64,000 bases of DNA from Pseudomonas profundi (GCF_008638305.1 NZ_VTPZ01000005.1:139444-203443); one strand, 5' to 3'. Counted from the first letter of the stretch, positions 43,760 to 52,225 are shown. The notes: generated from the sequence alone by a model not told the origin. Numbers and translations: made by a program.

Positions 43760-44808
43760 GCAGCCAGGCTGAGTGGCGCGAGCTGGTCGATCTCGACCGT
43801 TTGGGCGCCTGGATGGATGAGCGGAAACTTGCGTCCGGACCGCTGGAAAATGCCGTGCGGCTCACCGGCGGCACGCAGAATCTATTGCTGCGCTTTCGTC
43901 GGGGCGAACGTGAATTTGTGCTGCGTCGGCCATCGGCGGAATTACGGGAAGTAGGTGGCAAGACCATCGCACGCGAAGCCCGCGTGCTGAAGGCACTGGC
44001 GGGCAGCCGGGTGCCGCACGCCGCATTGATCGCGGCCTGCGATGACGAGACTGTCCTCGGTGCGAAGTTCTACCTGATGGAACCCGTGGATGGCTTCAAT
44101 CCCAATTGCGCAGCCGGTTTGCCGCTGCCCCATGCCGGCGATCGCGACATTCGCCAGCGCATGGGACTGGCCATGGTCGACGCGCTGCTTTGCCTTCATG
44201 AGCTGGACTATCGAGCCATCGGTCTCGACGGCTTCGGGCGGCCCGACGGCTTTCATCAACGGCAGGTGGCCCGCTGGCTGCATCAGCTTGAAAGCGTTGC
44301 CGGCTACGCCGGTTGGCCGGGCGCAGGCAGCCTTCCTGGGCTCGACCGGCTGGCGCGCTGGCTGAATGACAACTGCCCGCAACGGTTCAGCCCAGGCATC
44401 CTGCACGGCGACTATCATCTATCCAATGTGATGTTCAGTCGCAAGGAGCCGAAGCTTAGTGCGATCGTTGACTGGGAGCTTGCTACCGTCGGCGATCCGT
44501 TGCTGGATCTTGCCTGGCTGGTGGTGACATGGCCGGACGCCAGCGGCCATGGCGCCGGCACGATCGAGGTACATCCCTGGGAAGGGTTCCCCGCAGTGGA
44601 CGAGCTGGTGGCGCGCTATGTGGCCGGCAGCTCCCGCAGCTTCGAAGCCTTTACCTGGTATCTGGTGCTCGCGGCTTTCAAGCTTGGCATTTTTCTAGAA
44701 GTCAGCTACGCCCGGGCTTGCGCGGGCAAGGCGTCGATGGAACACGGTAGAAAACACCACGCCTCAGCGCTGCGGCTGTTTGAGGGCGCGCTGTCGCGAA
44801 TCGAATAA
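43756..44808 (+). CDS. APH-family kinase partner of the acyl-CoA dehydrogenase
   Basis: 350 residues, aminoglycoside-phosphotransferase fold. Nucleotide region LTGGTQNLLLRFRRGE with REFVLRRP (Lys replaced by Arg near the usual beta-3 lysine), catalytic loop LHGDYHLSNVMF with the Brenner Asp and Asn intact, and metal-binding IVDWELATVGDPLLDLA. Antibiotic resistance is improbable: this subgroup travels with acyl-CoA dehydrogenases and LvaA-like members phosphorylate the hydroxyl of 4-hydroxyacyl-CoA. The start codon overlaps the dehydrogenase stop by 4 bp. Confidence 0.9.
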   Translation: MSSQAEWRELVDLDRLGAWMDERKLASGPLENAVRLTGGTQNLLLRFRRGEREFVLRRPSAELREVGGKTIAREARVLKALAGSRVPHAALIAACDDETVLGAKFYLMEPVDGFNPNCAAGLPLPHAGDRDIRQRMGLAMVDALLCLHELDYRAIGLDGFGRPDGFHQRQVARWLHQLESVAGYAGWPGAGSLPGLDRLARWLNDNCPQRFSPGILHGDYHLSNVMFSRKEPKLSAIVDWELATVGDPLLDLAWLVVTWPDASGHGAGTIEVHPWEGFPAVDELVARYVAGSSRSFEAFTWYLVLAAFKLGIFLEVSYARACAGKASMEHGRKHHASALRLFEGALSRIE

Positions 44809-44864
44809 CCACAATCTCCTATCCAGCAGCGGCAGGCGTCGCTGCACACCATGAGGGCGGCTCC

Positions 44865-45623
44865 ATGCAACTGGCTGGCAAACGCATCATCGTGACAGGC
44901 GGCGCGCGCGGCATTGGCGCTGCGATCGTCGCGGCATACATCGCCGAGGGCGCCCATGTCATCAGTCTTGATGTCGACACCTCGCAAGAGCCTGTGATGA
45001 GTGAGGGAGGCGGTTGGGCAAAAAGCCGGATCTGTGATATCTCCGATTCCGCGTCGGTGAACGAAGCGTTCGACTTGGCTACCGGTCAGTTGGGCGGGCT
45101 GGACGTGCTGGTCAATGCTGCTGGAATAGCGCCCAACGCCACTGCTGATGAAATCACCCTGGATGAGTGGGAACAAGTGTTTGCGGTAAACACCCGCGGC
45201 ACCTTTCTGACCAACCGCGCGGCCTACGAGCGTATGCGACAAGGTGGCGGGCGGATCATTAATTTTGCCTCAGCCGCTGGAGTGGGCGGGCAGCCTGGCA
45301 AAGCGCACTACGCCGCCAGCAAGGGCGCGGTCTTGGCATGGACGCGTACCGTCGCACGCGAGTGGGGTCCGCACGGCATTACCGTTAACGCCATCGCCCC
45401 GGCGATATGGACGCCAATGTACGACGCCACCCGCGCCAGCATGAGCGAGACCCAGCTTAAGCAGCACGATGCATTCATGGCCAGTCTGATTCCGCTTGGA
45501 GGCCAGCTTGGCGATGCCACGCAGGATCTTGCGCCCGTTCTGGTTTTTCTCGCCGGTGAGGGTTCGCGCTTCGTGACCGGCCAGACCCTGATGATTGACG
45601 GTGGAATGTTGATGCTGAGTTGA
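44865..45623 (+). CDS. Short-chain dehydrogenase/reductase
   Basis: 252 residues. TGGARGIGAAIV for cofactor, LVNAAGIAPN, YAASKGAVLAWTRT with the catalytic pair, and FVTGQTLMIDGGM. GAGGG lies before the ATG. It ends the CoA-transferase / ACAD / kinase block, whose terminator follows. Probably a hydroxyacyl or ring-alcohol dehydrogenase. Confidence 0.93.
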   Translation: MQLAGKRIIVTGGARGIGAAIVAAYIAEGAHVISLDVDTSQEPVMSEGGGWAKSRICDISDSASVNEAFDLATGQLGGLDVLVNAAGIAPNATADEITLDEWEQVFAVNTRGTFLTNRAAYERMRQGGGRIINFASAAGVGGQPGKAHYAASKGAVLAWTRTVAREWGPHGITVNAIAPAIWTPMYDATRASMSETQLKQHDAFMASLIPLGGQLGDATQDLAPVLVFLAGEGSRFVTGQTLMIDGGMLMLS

Positions 45624-45694
45624 GATAGGGACCGGGCCGCTAGTTGCCACGGAGCGGCTTTGACGTTCAGCGGCATGGTGTATTTTCATCTCAT

Positions 45695-45720
45695 AACCCC
45701 TCTCAGAAGGGGTTTTGTTT
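45695..45720 (+). terminator. Terminator of the CoA-transferase/ACAD block
   Basis: AACCCCT and AGGGGTT arms with a 6-base loop followed by TTGTTT, 72 bp after the SDR stop. Its tail runs directly into the operator at 45717. Confidence 0.8.
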
Positions 45721-45735
45721 TACTTGGAGTAAAAC
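45717..45735. promoter_or_regulatory. 19-bp palindrome shared with 55267 (copy 1)
   Basis: GTTTTACT-TGG-AGTAAAAC: perfect 8-bp arms around a 3-bp centre, followed by GATTC. An almost identical element, also followed by GATTC, is at 55267-55285. Both precede a leader ORF and DUF1329 gene, so they probably bind the same dimeric regulator. Confidence 0.7.
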
Positions 45736-45740
45736 GATTC

Positions 45741-46008
45741 ATTCAGCCTTCCTGGCGCATCGTCCATCGCCCCAAAAAAAACACACATGGTGCTCGCCAC
45801 CTCCCACCGTGCTTGACCTACAACAACTATCAGCCACCGCCTGAATAACCCTCATGCTAATTTCCAACATAATTCTTCGGTTAGAACTAGATTCTCTATC
45901 GTAGATTTATTCGAATTGCTCTGCTAGGTTCAATGCATGGCCAAGGCGCGTGCATATAGCGCTCGTCAATTTAGTTTCAATAACAAAAACAAAAGGTTGC
46001 CTTCGATG
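45741..46008. other. Promoter/leader region of the first DUF1329 block
   Basis: No convincing gene. Includes an AT-rich stretch near 45870-45920 (with AGAACTAGATTCT, an imperfect dyad, at 45884), where a promoter may lie, and the A-rich motif at 45979-45994 just before a ribosome site. Confidence 0.4.
45979..45994 (+). promoter_or_regulatory. A-rich Hfq/Crc-type motif before the leader ORF
   Basis: AATAACAAAAACAAAA, four AAn repeats in a row, merges into AAAAGG, the ribosome site of the leader ORF at 46009. Confidence 0.55.
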
Positions 46009-46248
46009 AACCATCCAGAATGGCCTTGCATGGCCAGCTCACATCCTCGCGTTGTCATGTATCGATTGCCGGAAAGCTCAACGCTGGAAGGCATTCGTTT
46101 CTGTGATCAGCTCCTTCATACCCTGCAGAACGCTTTTCGAGCGCGCCTGAAAAATGCCCTGCCGTCCAGCTGCAGAGCCACGCTGCTATCCCGGACAGAC
46201 GTAAAGCTGGGCCATCGTTCAAATAAAAACAATTGGAGAACCATATGA
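46009..46248 (+). CDS. Possible leader ORF upstream of DUF1329 (copy 1)
   Basis: 79 codons from an ATG with AAAAGG 9 bases upstream; product begins MNHPEWPCMASSHPRVVMY and is not recognised. Its TGA overlaps the DUF1329 ATG at 46245 (ATGA). The DUF1329 gene at 55727 has a leader ORF with the same arrangement. No clear sequence similarity between the two products, so this may be a translated regulatory leader rather than a functional protein, or chance. Confidence 0.35.
   Translation, partial: NHPEWPCMASSHPRVVMYRLPESSTLEGIRFCDQLLHTLQNAFRARLKNALPSSCRATLLSRTDVKLGHRSNKNNWRTI
46222..46232 (+). promoter_or_regulatory. A-rich Hfq/Crc-type motif before DUF1329
   Basis: AATAAAAACAA directly before TTGGAG and the ATG at 46245. 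Confidence 0.55.
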
Positions 46249-47609
46249 AGCATCGATTGGTGTTACTCGCCGCACTCAGCGGCCTCTCGACATTCTCGCT
46301 GGCTGCGGTCAGCCCCGAAGAAGCAGCCAAGCTGGGGGAAAGTCTTACGCCCTGGGGCGCCATCAAAGAAGGCAACAGTGAGGGCACCATCCCTGCGTAT
46401 ACCGGCGGTCTGCGCACGGCGCCCGAAGGTTTCGAGCCCGATTCGGGGTTCTGGGTTGATCCCTATAAGGACGAAGAACCGCTGTTTCGTATCGACTCCA
46501 GCAACATGGATCAATACGCCGACAAACTGAGTGCCGGACAAAAGCACCTGTTGCAAACCAATCCGGACTATTACCTCGACATCTTTCCCAGCCACCGTAC
46601 TGCCGCCTATCCAAAGGAAGTGGTCGAGGCAACCATTCGCAACGCCACCGAGTGTCATACCGAGAAAGACGGGCTGGCTGTGGATACCGCCTGTCGTGGC
46701 GGACTACCTTTTCCCATTCCCCAGTCGGGCAACGAAGTGCTATGGAACCAGCAGCTGCGTTACAAGATTGGCTCCGGGTACTCGACCACTGCCTCCTCCA
46801 ACAGCTGGATCATCGATTCCAACGGCAGCGTTACCAAAGCCGCGGAGCAGCAGACCTTTGAAGAAATGCCCTATTACCAGGTTGACCAGGAAGATCGGAA
46901 CCCCGACATGTATGCCAGGGTATTTTCCCTCAACCGATACCCAGCCCGCCGGGCAGGCGAGGTAACGGTTCTGGCCGACTACCTCGACCCGATAGAACAA
47001 CCCCGCAGGGCCTGGAGCTATTCCCCAGGGCAGCGCCGCATCAAGCTGGCCCCGGAATTCGCCTTCGATACACCCGTCGCGAGTCAGGGCGGCGTCACGC
47101 TTTTCGATGAACTGCAGATGTTCTCCGGCAGCCAGGAGCGTTTCGATTACAAACTGGTCGGCCGCAAGGAGATGTTCATTCCCTATAACGCTTACGAGTT
47201 CTATTTCAATTGTGGCCAGGAGGAGCAGATGCTTGAAAACCATGCGAATCCTGAATGTGAGCGCTGGGAACTGCATCGTGTCTGGGTAGTGGAAGCCACT
47301 CTCAAGCCAGACAGCAGACATGTGTATGCCAAGCGCACCTACTATCTGGACGAAGACACCTTCGGTGTCGGCTTGTATGACGCCTGGGACCAGCAGGGGA
47401 ATCTGTATCGGTCGATGTTCCTGAGCGGCGTTCAACTCTACGACCTGGACATTCCCTACAACGTCAAAAACGTAATCTACGACTTCAACAAGGGAATGTA
47501 CGGCGTGATCAACGATGGGCTGAAGGGCGGTTACAAGTTTGTTTCCACCCCGCTACCTGAACGGAACATGGCGCCGGAAGCAATCGTATCGCGGCATAGC
47601 CAGCGATAA
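46245..47609 (+). CDS. DUF1329 family exported protein (copy 1)
   Basis: 454 residues with a Sec signal peptide (MKHRLVLLAALSGLSTFSLA) cut before AVSPEEAAKLG. DUF1329 is recognised from the conserved DYYLDIFPSHRTAAYP, YSPGQRRIKLAPEFAFD, VGRKEMFIPYNAYEF and RTYYLDEDTFG blocks. DUF1329 proteins are thought to be periplasmic LolB-like lipid or hydrophobic-compound carriers and are usually encoded with DUF1302 barrels; the exact role is unproven. It is about two thirds identical by eye to the copy at 55727. Followed within 36 bp by an unrecognised gene. Confidence 0.92.
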   Translation: MKHRLVLLAALSGLSTFSLAAVSPEEAAKLGESLTPWGAIKEGNSEGTIPAYTGGLRTAPEGFEPDSGFWVDPYKDEEPLFRIDSSNMDQYADKLSAGQKHLLQTNPDYYLDIFPSHRTAAYPKEVVEATIRNATECHTEKDGLAVDTACRGGLPFPIPQSGNEVLWNQQLRYKIGSGYSTTASSNSWIIDSNGSVTKAAEQQTFEEMPYYQVDQEDRNPDMYARVFSLNRYPARRAGEVTVLADYLDPIEQPRRAWSYSPGQRRIKLAPEFAFDTPVASQGGVTLFDELQMFSGSQERFDYKLVGRKEMFIPYNAYEFYFNCGQEEQMLENHANPECERWELHRVWVVEATLKPDSRHVYAKRTYYLDEDTFGVGLYDAWDQQGNLYRSMFLSGVQLYDLDIPYNVKNVIYDFNKGMYGVINDGLKGGYKFVSTPLPERNMAPEAIVSRHSQR

Positions 47610-47626
47610 CCCACCCCCAGTCACCT

Positions 47627-47634
47627 AAAAACAA
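47627..47634 (+). promoter_or_regulatory. A-rich Hfq/Crc-type motif
   Basis: AAAAACAA between DUF1329 and the gene starting at 47645, next to its ribosome site. Confidence 0.45.
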
Positions 47635-47644
47635 TGAGAATGCT

Positions 47645-48676
47645 ATGCGAACTTTTACAACGATTCCTGAACGCGGCGATTTTGGTTATCAGCAGCTGGT
47701 TGGCCCCCACAAGGTAACTGGGCCAGCGATGGCCGGTGAACGGGGCTTCTTCGGGCTGCAGTTGAGCAAGAGCTCCCCCTTTGGCTCGGTGCGCGACGAA
47801 GAGGGCAACATTTACTCTTTCGTGCGCTCGCTCCTGGCGCCCAACGGCACGCCCAATCCAACCAAGTTCATCTATCAGACCAACCATATTGATGGACAGC
47901 ATCTACGCATGGATCATGAGCGTATGGCCGCCCAGGCACCCACGCCCATCCCGGTGCAGACGCTGGAAGGCGACACCGTCACCTGGACCAATCAGCCTGA
48001 CGAGCCCGGCAATTCCTGGAAGATCACCGCGTCCAGCGAAAGGCTCACCTGGAAGGAGGAAGGCCTGTTTGAACTTGAAGGCAAATTGCTTGGGCCCGGA
48101 TTGCAGTGGTACTTGCCAGGCGTTGAATGGGGCACCTTTTATGTTTCCCAGCTCTGGGATATTTCGGGAACCTGCGAGGGCCGTCCGGTAAAGGGCGCAA
48201 TGGCCCTGGACCAGTTCTACATGGCCGAAGGCGGCGCCATCCACTTCAAGAAGGACCTGGTGGTAAACAACAAGATGCACGTCATCTGGTGGTCATTCGT
48301 GACCATCTACAAGGACGGCACTTGGGACTCGGGCTCATTCATGGTCGGTCACGAACACCTCGGCTATGCCATTTTCATGAATGAAAAAGGCGAAATACGC
48401 ACGACGACCGATATTGAAGGCGTGGCGGTGCACAAGGACGGCAGCTACTTCCTGGATTCGGCGCGCATCATCCTGGACGGTGAGGAAGAATGGGAATTTG
48501 TTCCCGCGCCGAAGGGCGAAATGATCGATTTCGTCGGCGGCTTCCCCATCACTGCCCAGCAGGAAGGGCGCTGGCGTCGAGTTGGCGACGATCGCGAACC
48601 AGACCGCTGGCTGGCCTGGGGCGAATCGGACCGTCGCAACGGCACAGCCCGCAACGTGCGCGGCGCTGATCTGTAA
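47645..48676 (+). CDS. Unrecognised cytoplasmic beta-rich protein
   Basis: 343 residues, no signal peptide or membrane helix. Rich in Trp, Gly and alternating hydrophobic strands (GLQWYLPGVEWGTFYVSQ, MHVIWWSFVTIYKDGTW, GHEHLGYAIFMN), which suggests a two-part beta-barrel, possibly of the lipocalin-like AttH/CrtC type; this is a weak guess. Conserved-looking His residues (GHEHLG) might bind metal or substrate. It lies between DUF1329 and an SDR in one operon, so a part in handling or converting the hydrophobic substrate is likely. I do not recognise a characterised homologue. Confidence 0.85.
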   Translation: MRTFTTIPERGDFGYQQLVGPHKVTGPAMAGERGFFGLQLSKSSPFGSVRDEEGNIYSFVRSLLAPNGTPNPTKFIYQTNHIDGQHLRMDHERMAAQAPTPIPVQTLEGDTVTWTNQPDEPGNSWKITASSERLTWKEEGLFELEGKLLGPGLQWYLPGVEWGTFYVSQLWDISGTCEGRPVKGAMALDQFYMAEGGAIHFKKDLVVNNKMHVIWWSFVTIYKDGTWDSGSFMVGHEHLGYAIFMNEKGEIRTTTDIEGVAVHKDGSYFLDSARIILDGEEEWEFVPAPKGEMIDFVGGFPITAQQEGRWRRVGDDREPDRWLAWGESDRRNGTARNVRGADL

Positions 48677-48739
48677 CGCTGCTTCATGTCTGCCTGCGTT
48701 GCAGGCAGCCAACTCGATTCGACACTGCGGGAGCAATAC

Positions 48740-49528
48740 ATGAGATTCAAAGACAAGGTCGTTCTGGTGACTGGCGCCGGACGCGGCATGGGCAGAGCCA
48801 TCGCCCTGGCCTACGCTCAAGAAGGCGCCAAGGTTGTGGTGTCAGCAAGAACCCCGAAATACGGTCATGAAACGGTCGAGCAGATAAACGCGCTGGATCG
48901 TGAAGCGGCGCTGGTCGGCGGCGATATAGCCGACCGGGCAGCGATAAGGTCCATGGTAGAGGGTGCCATCGAGCACTTCGGTCAGCTGGATATTGTGGTT
49001 CACTGCGCGGCAGATACCGCCCACGGGTTGATCACCGAGATGCCGGACGAGACCTTCGATCACTTGGTACGCAGCAACATCCAGTCCCTGTTCTGGCTGG
49101 CCAAGGATGCCGCGCCGCACCTCACCAAGGCGGAGGACAAGGGACGCATCATCTTCATTTCCTCCGGCGAGGCCAACCGCAAGTACACCCCAACGCTGAT
49201 CCCCTACGGCTCAAGCAAGGCCTTTATGAACGCCTTCGCGCGCGGGCTTGCCGTCGAATTCGGCGCACTGAACATTCTGGTCAACGTGGTCGAACCGGGC
49301 CTGATCGGCACCCACCATATGTTGAGCACCCTGGGCGACGAGCTACCCCACTTGCTGGCGGAGCATTTTCCGGTTCCCCGATTGGGGCAATCGGCTGATA
49401 TCGCTTCCGCAGTGTTGTTCCTGACCTCAAGCGAGGCGGGTTACATCACCGGCACCTCGCTGCTGGTGGATGGCGGAGCCACCATGGTCGCTTTGCCCAA
49501 GGTCGAAGAGTTACTTAAAAAATCATAA
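48740..49528 (+). CDS. Short-chain dehydrogenase/reductase
   Basis: 262 residues starting MRFKDKVVLVTGAGRGMGRA; the frame extends 54 bases upstream without a ribosome site. HCAAD in place of NNAG, catalytic YGSSKAFMNAFARG, and YITGTSLLVDGGA. Third gene of the DUF1329 block; precedes the MFS carrier by 61 bp. Confidence 0.93.
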   Translation: MRFKDKVVLVTGAGRGMGRAIALAYAQEGAKVVVSARTPKYGHETVEQINALDREAALVGGDIADRAAIRSMVEGAIEHFGQLDIVVHCAADTAHGLITEMPDETFDHLVRSNIQSLFWLAKDAAPHLTKAEDKGRIIFISSGEANRKYTPTLIPYGSSKAFMNAFARGLAVEFGALNILVNVVEPGLIGTHHMLSTLGDELPHLLAEHFPVPRLGQSADIASAVLFLTSSEAGYITGTSLLVDGGATMVALPKVEELLKKS

Positions 49529-49534
49529 AAACAA
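49527..49534 (+). promoter_or_regulatory. A-rich Hfq/Crc-type motif at the SDR stop
   Basis: AAAAACAA, 55 bases before the MFS start. Further from the start than the other copies, so less convincing. Confidence 0.35.
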
Positions 49535-49589
49535 TGCTGATTTCATGCGCCGGCTTTCATGCAGGCGCAGGTGCCGCAGGAGTTGCAAA

Positions 49590-50873
49590 ATGTCCGACCA
49601 TAACCTGTCACGTCAACCAAGGCTGGATCTTACCGAATTCCGCCTGGGCTGGCGGTTTCTGATTCTCGGCGTGTTTGGCGTTGTTACCAGCATGAGTGCG
49701 GCCCTGCTCTATGGCTTCGGCACTATGGTTATCCCGCTTCAGGAGGCCTTTGGCTGGAGCCGCGGCGAATTGCAGGCATCCATTACCTTTCTCTTTGCTG
49801 GCGTGGCCGTCGCGTCGCAGTTGCTCGGATGGCTGTACGCCCGCTTCGGCTTGCGGCGGGTGGCCATTGTCTCCCTGGTTCTGCAGGTTCTGTGCTACGC
49901 CGCCCTGACCCAGCTCAATGGCAATATCGCCTGGCTGTATTTCGCGTTTTTCGCCATGCCGCTGCTTTGCCTGGGAACCATTGCCATCACCTGGACCCAA
50001 CTCATCAGCCTATGGTACGAGCGCAACCGTGGGCTGGCGCTGGCGATAATCCTGAGCGGGACCGGCGTGGCGGCGTTAATCGTTCCGCCCCTGCTGGCCT
50101 GGTGCATGGAACGCTGGGGCTGGCAGGCAGGCTTTGTACTGCTCGCGATCATGCCCCTGGTGACCACGCTCCCCATGGCGCTGCTGTGGCTGCACATCCC
50201 GACAGCCGAGCCCCAAAGCATTCAAGGAAAAGCCCGCACGGCCCTTCTGGCGGCGAGCGGACTCAGCTTTGCCGAAGCGCGCAAATCAAGGATCTTCTGG
50301 ATGTGCAACCTATCGCTCATTCTGTCCGTATCGCTTATCGTCGCCATGGTCACGGTGATGGTGCCTTACCTGCAGGACAAAGGCGTACCAGCACTTACCG
50401 CCAGCCAGATCTTCAGTGCCTTCGGCGCATCCATCATTGTCGGGCGGTTGTTTGTTGGGTACCTGCTCGATCATTACTCGCCCATCGTCATTTCCGCCGC
50501 TGCGCTGTTCACCCCGGCCATAGGTTGCCTTATCTTGCTGGTAACGGGCCCCGAGTCTACCGCCTTGCTGGTGCTGGCTACTGTCTGCATAGGTTTAAGC
50601 GCGGGCGCGGAATTTGATATTGCCGCCTTTCTCATTGCCCGCTATTTCGGCATGAAGGATTATGCGCGCATCTTCGGCTTGCATCTGGGTCTGGTGACTA
50701 TCGTGGCGGGGATGTCTCCGGCTTTTTTCGGCTACATCCATACCCAGTACGGAAACTACGACCCCGTCATCATGTATTCGCTGGTCGCGGCAATGGTGGC
50801 ATCCCTGAGCCTGTTGACGCTGCGCTCGGCCAGCGCATTCCAGCCCCAGCCCTATCAACCCGAAATGGCTTGA
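49590..50873 (+). CDS. MFS transporter, paralogue of the one at 35044
   Basis: 427 residues from the ATG at 49590, with AGGAG 8 bases upstream; the longer open frame overlaps the SDR. Shares LLYGFGTMVIPLQEAFGWSR, WYERNRGLALAIILSGTG and GAEFDIAAFLIARYFGMKD with the earlier carrier, so both probably move related organic acids. It ends only 7 bp from the stop of the convergent FkbM gene, with no room for a terminator. Confidence 0.92.
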   Translation: MSDHNLSRQPRLDLTEFRLGWRFLILGVFGVVTSMSAALLYGFGTMVIPLQEAFGWSRGELQASITFLFAGVAVASQLLGWLYARFGLRRVAIVSLVLQVLCYAALTQLNGNIAWLYFAFFAMPLLCLGTIAITWTQLISLWYERNRGLALAIILSGTGVAALIVPPLLAWCMERWGWQAGFVLLAIMPLVTTLPMALLWLHIPTAEPQSIQGKARTALLAASGLSFAEARKSRIFWMCNLSLILSVSLIVAMVTVMVPYLQDKGVPALTASQIFSAFGASIIVGRLFVGYLLDHYSPIVISAAALFTPAIGCLILLVTGPESTALLVLATVCIGLSAGAEFDIAAFLIARYFGMKDYARIFGLHLGLVTIVAGMSPAFFGYIHTQYGNYDPVIMYSLVAAMVASLSLLTLRSASAFQPQPYQPEMA

Positions 50874-50880
50874 TGACGGC

Positions 50881-51687
50881 TCAGGCCGCTCGCTCGAACA
50901 CCCAGGTCTGGGACCTGACATGGCAGAGGCGGAAACCCTGACGCATTATCGTGTTGACTACGCTGACAGTGGCCTCATCGCCTATATCCGGTGAATGCAA
51001 CTCGACCATGATCAGTCGCAAATCATCGGGCAGCTTGTCGGGCAACAGCCCTACTTCCGCGCCCTCGATATCCAGCACCAGGACGCTGGGACAGATGCTG
51101 GCCAGCAGATCGGAGATCCTGGCGACCGCCGTCTGAACCGGCTCCCCCGACCCATGATCCAGCACCGAACTCCACCAGTATTCATCCTGCACGCGAAGCG
51201 TCAGCGTATCGCCTGAGTAGTCGTCGGCCACCACGGCCGCCGCAATCAGCCGACATTCCTGTCCGTTAAGCTGAACGTTCTGTCGGATAATCCCATGCAT
51301 AAGCCCATTGGGCTCGACGATGGTGACCGGATTACCCGAACAGCGCGCCGCCAACGAGCCGGTCATACCGGCACCGCCGCCACACTCCAGCACCTTATCC
51401 CCCGGTCTGACCATTTTCTCGATCAGCTCGAGGTCCGCTTCTTCGTAATCACCGAGGGCAAAATAGTAAGCCATGCGTGGGCTGAAACCCCTGAACACCA
51501 GCATTTTCAACGGATGCAACGGATGGTCCAGCACTACCGGCTCCAGCAGGCTATCGAGCCATTCACGGATGTGTTCGATCTGCTCCAGATCGTCCGGCTG
51601 ATCATGCGGCCAGACGTTCAAGCCTCGCTGGGAGACGATTTGCCGACGCTCTTCGATGCGCCAGCTCTCAACGAGTTGTTTGCTCAT
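50881..51687 (-). CDS. FkbM family methyltransferase
   Basis: 268 residues. S-adenosylmethionine-binding motif VLECGGGAGMTGSLA at about residues 97-111, followed by TIVEPN (acidic end of beta-2) and VLDIEGAEVGLL, the FkbM signature. N-terminal 90 residues are a helical extension. Substrate unknown; FkbM enzymes O-methylate sugars or polyketides. It lies beyond a terminator from the P450/NTF2 genes, so it is probably transcribed separately. Its link to catabolism is not obvious. Confidence 0.88.
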   Translation of the reverse strand: MSKQLVESWRIEERRQIVSQRGLNVWPHDQPDDLEQIEHIREWLDSLLEPVVLDHPLHPLKMLVFRGFSPRMAYYFALGDYEEADLELIEKMVRPGDKVLECGGGAGMTGSLAARCSGNPVTIVEPNGLMHGIIRQNVQLNGQECRLIAAAVVADDYSGDTLTLRVQDEYWWSSVLDHGSGEPVQTAVARISDLLASICPSVLVLDIEGAEVGLLPDKLPDDLRLIMVELHSPDIGDEATVSVVNTIMRQGFRLCHVRSQTWVFERAA

Positions 51688-51696
51688 AGGGGATAT

Positions 51697-51735
51697 CCTG
51701 GATGGGATTTGCTCGGCCTGGATGGGATTTGCTCG
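51697..51735. repeat. 19-bp direct repeat, two copies
   Basis: CCTGGATGGGATTTGCTCG occurs at 51697 and again at 51717 (20-bp period), directly upstream of the FkbM start at 51687, so it overlaps that gene's leader. Confidence 0.9.
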
Positions 51736-51805
51736 ACGCTAGCGCCAATCATAGCAGAGCTGGGCTGTGCATCTGTGCGTCGCGCGCCAACATGCACCAG
51801 ACGCC

Positions 51806-51831
51806 GAAAAACCGCAGCGTTACCTGCGGTT
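51806..51831 (-). terminator. Terminator of the P450/NTF2 operon
   Basis: AACCGCAG/CTGCGGTT stem with a 6-base loop; minus-strand reading continues into TTTCGG, 41 bp after the NTF2-fold gene stop. It may also act on the plus strand (TATTTT follows). Confidence 0.75.
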
Positions 51832-51871
51832 ATTTTGAGGCCTAGACTGAAGGGTCAGACTGGCCTACCCA

Positions 51872-52225
51872 TCATTGCTTGATGAAGTAGCGCACCAGCG
51901 TCTTGCCCTGCTCGAACTTGTACAGCTCGATGGTCTCGATAACACCGCTACCGTCGCGCATCACGTTCTTGTGGTGGCAGGCTGCTTCGTTGGCGGCAAT
52001 GATCGACAGCTCGACCTCCACGCTGAACTTGCTGTTCTGCTGGTCCCACATGCCTTCCAGCACCGCGAAACCTTCCATCACGGGTCGGCCCAGATATTCG
52101 ATATCCAGCCCATTGGGGGAAACGTTTCGGTAGTGTTCAAAAAAACCGTCCCGGTCACCGGCGTTCCAGCATTCCAGCTGGCCGTGCAAAAATTTCTCGA
52201 TCTCTTTACTATCGATATTGCTCAT
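51872..52225 (-). CDS. NTF2/SnoaL-like protein
   Basis: 117 residues, with the typical start (EIEKFLHGQLECWNAGDRDGFFEHY) and C-terminal sheet (GVIETIELYKFEQGKTLVRYFIK). The fold is used by ketosteroid isomerases, limonene-epoxide hydrolases and polyketide cyclases. Which reaction, if any, cannot be told. It follows the P450 by 66 bp in the same direction and may act on the P450 product, for example an epoxide or enone. Confidence 0.85.
   Translation of the reverse strand: MSNIDSKEIEKFLHGQLECWNAGDRDGFFEHYRNVSPNGLDIEYLGRPVMEGFAVLEGMWDQQNSKFSVEVELSIIAANEAACHHKNVMRDGSGVIETIELYKFEQGKTLVRYFIKQ

Noticed and set aside
43756-44808. Aminoglycoside resistance gene
   Set aside because: APH fold, but coupled to an acyl-CoA dehydrogenase in a catabolic operon; the ACAD-linked kinase subgroup is a better fit.
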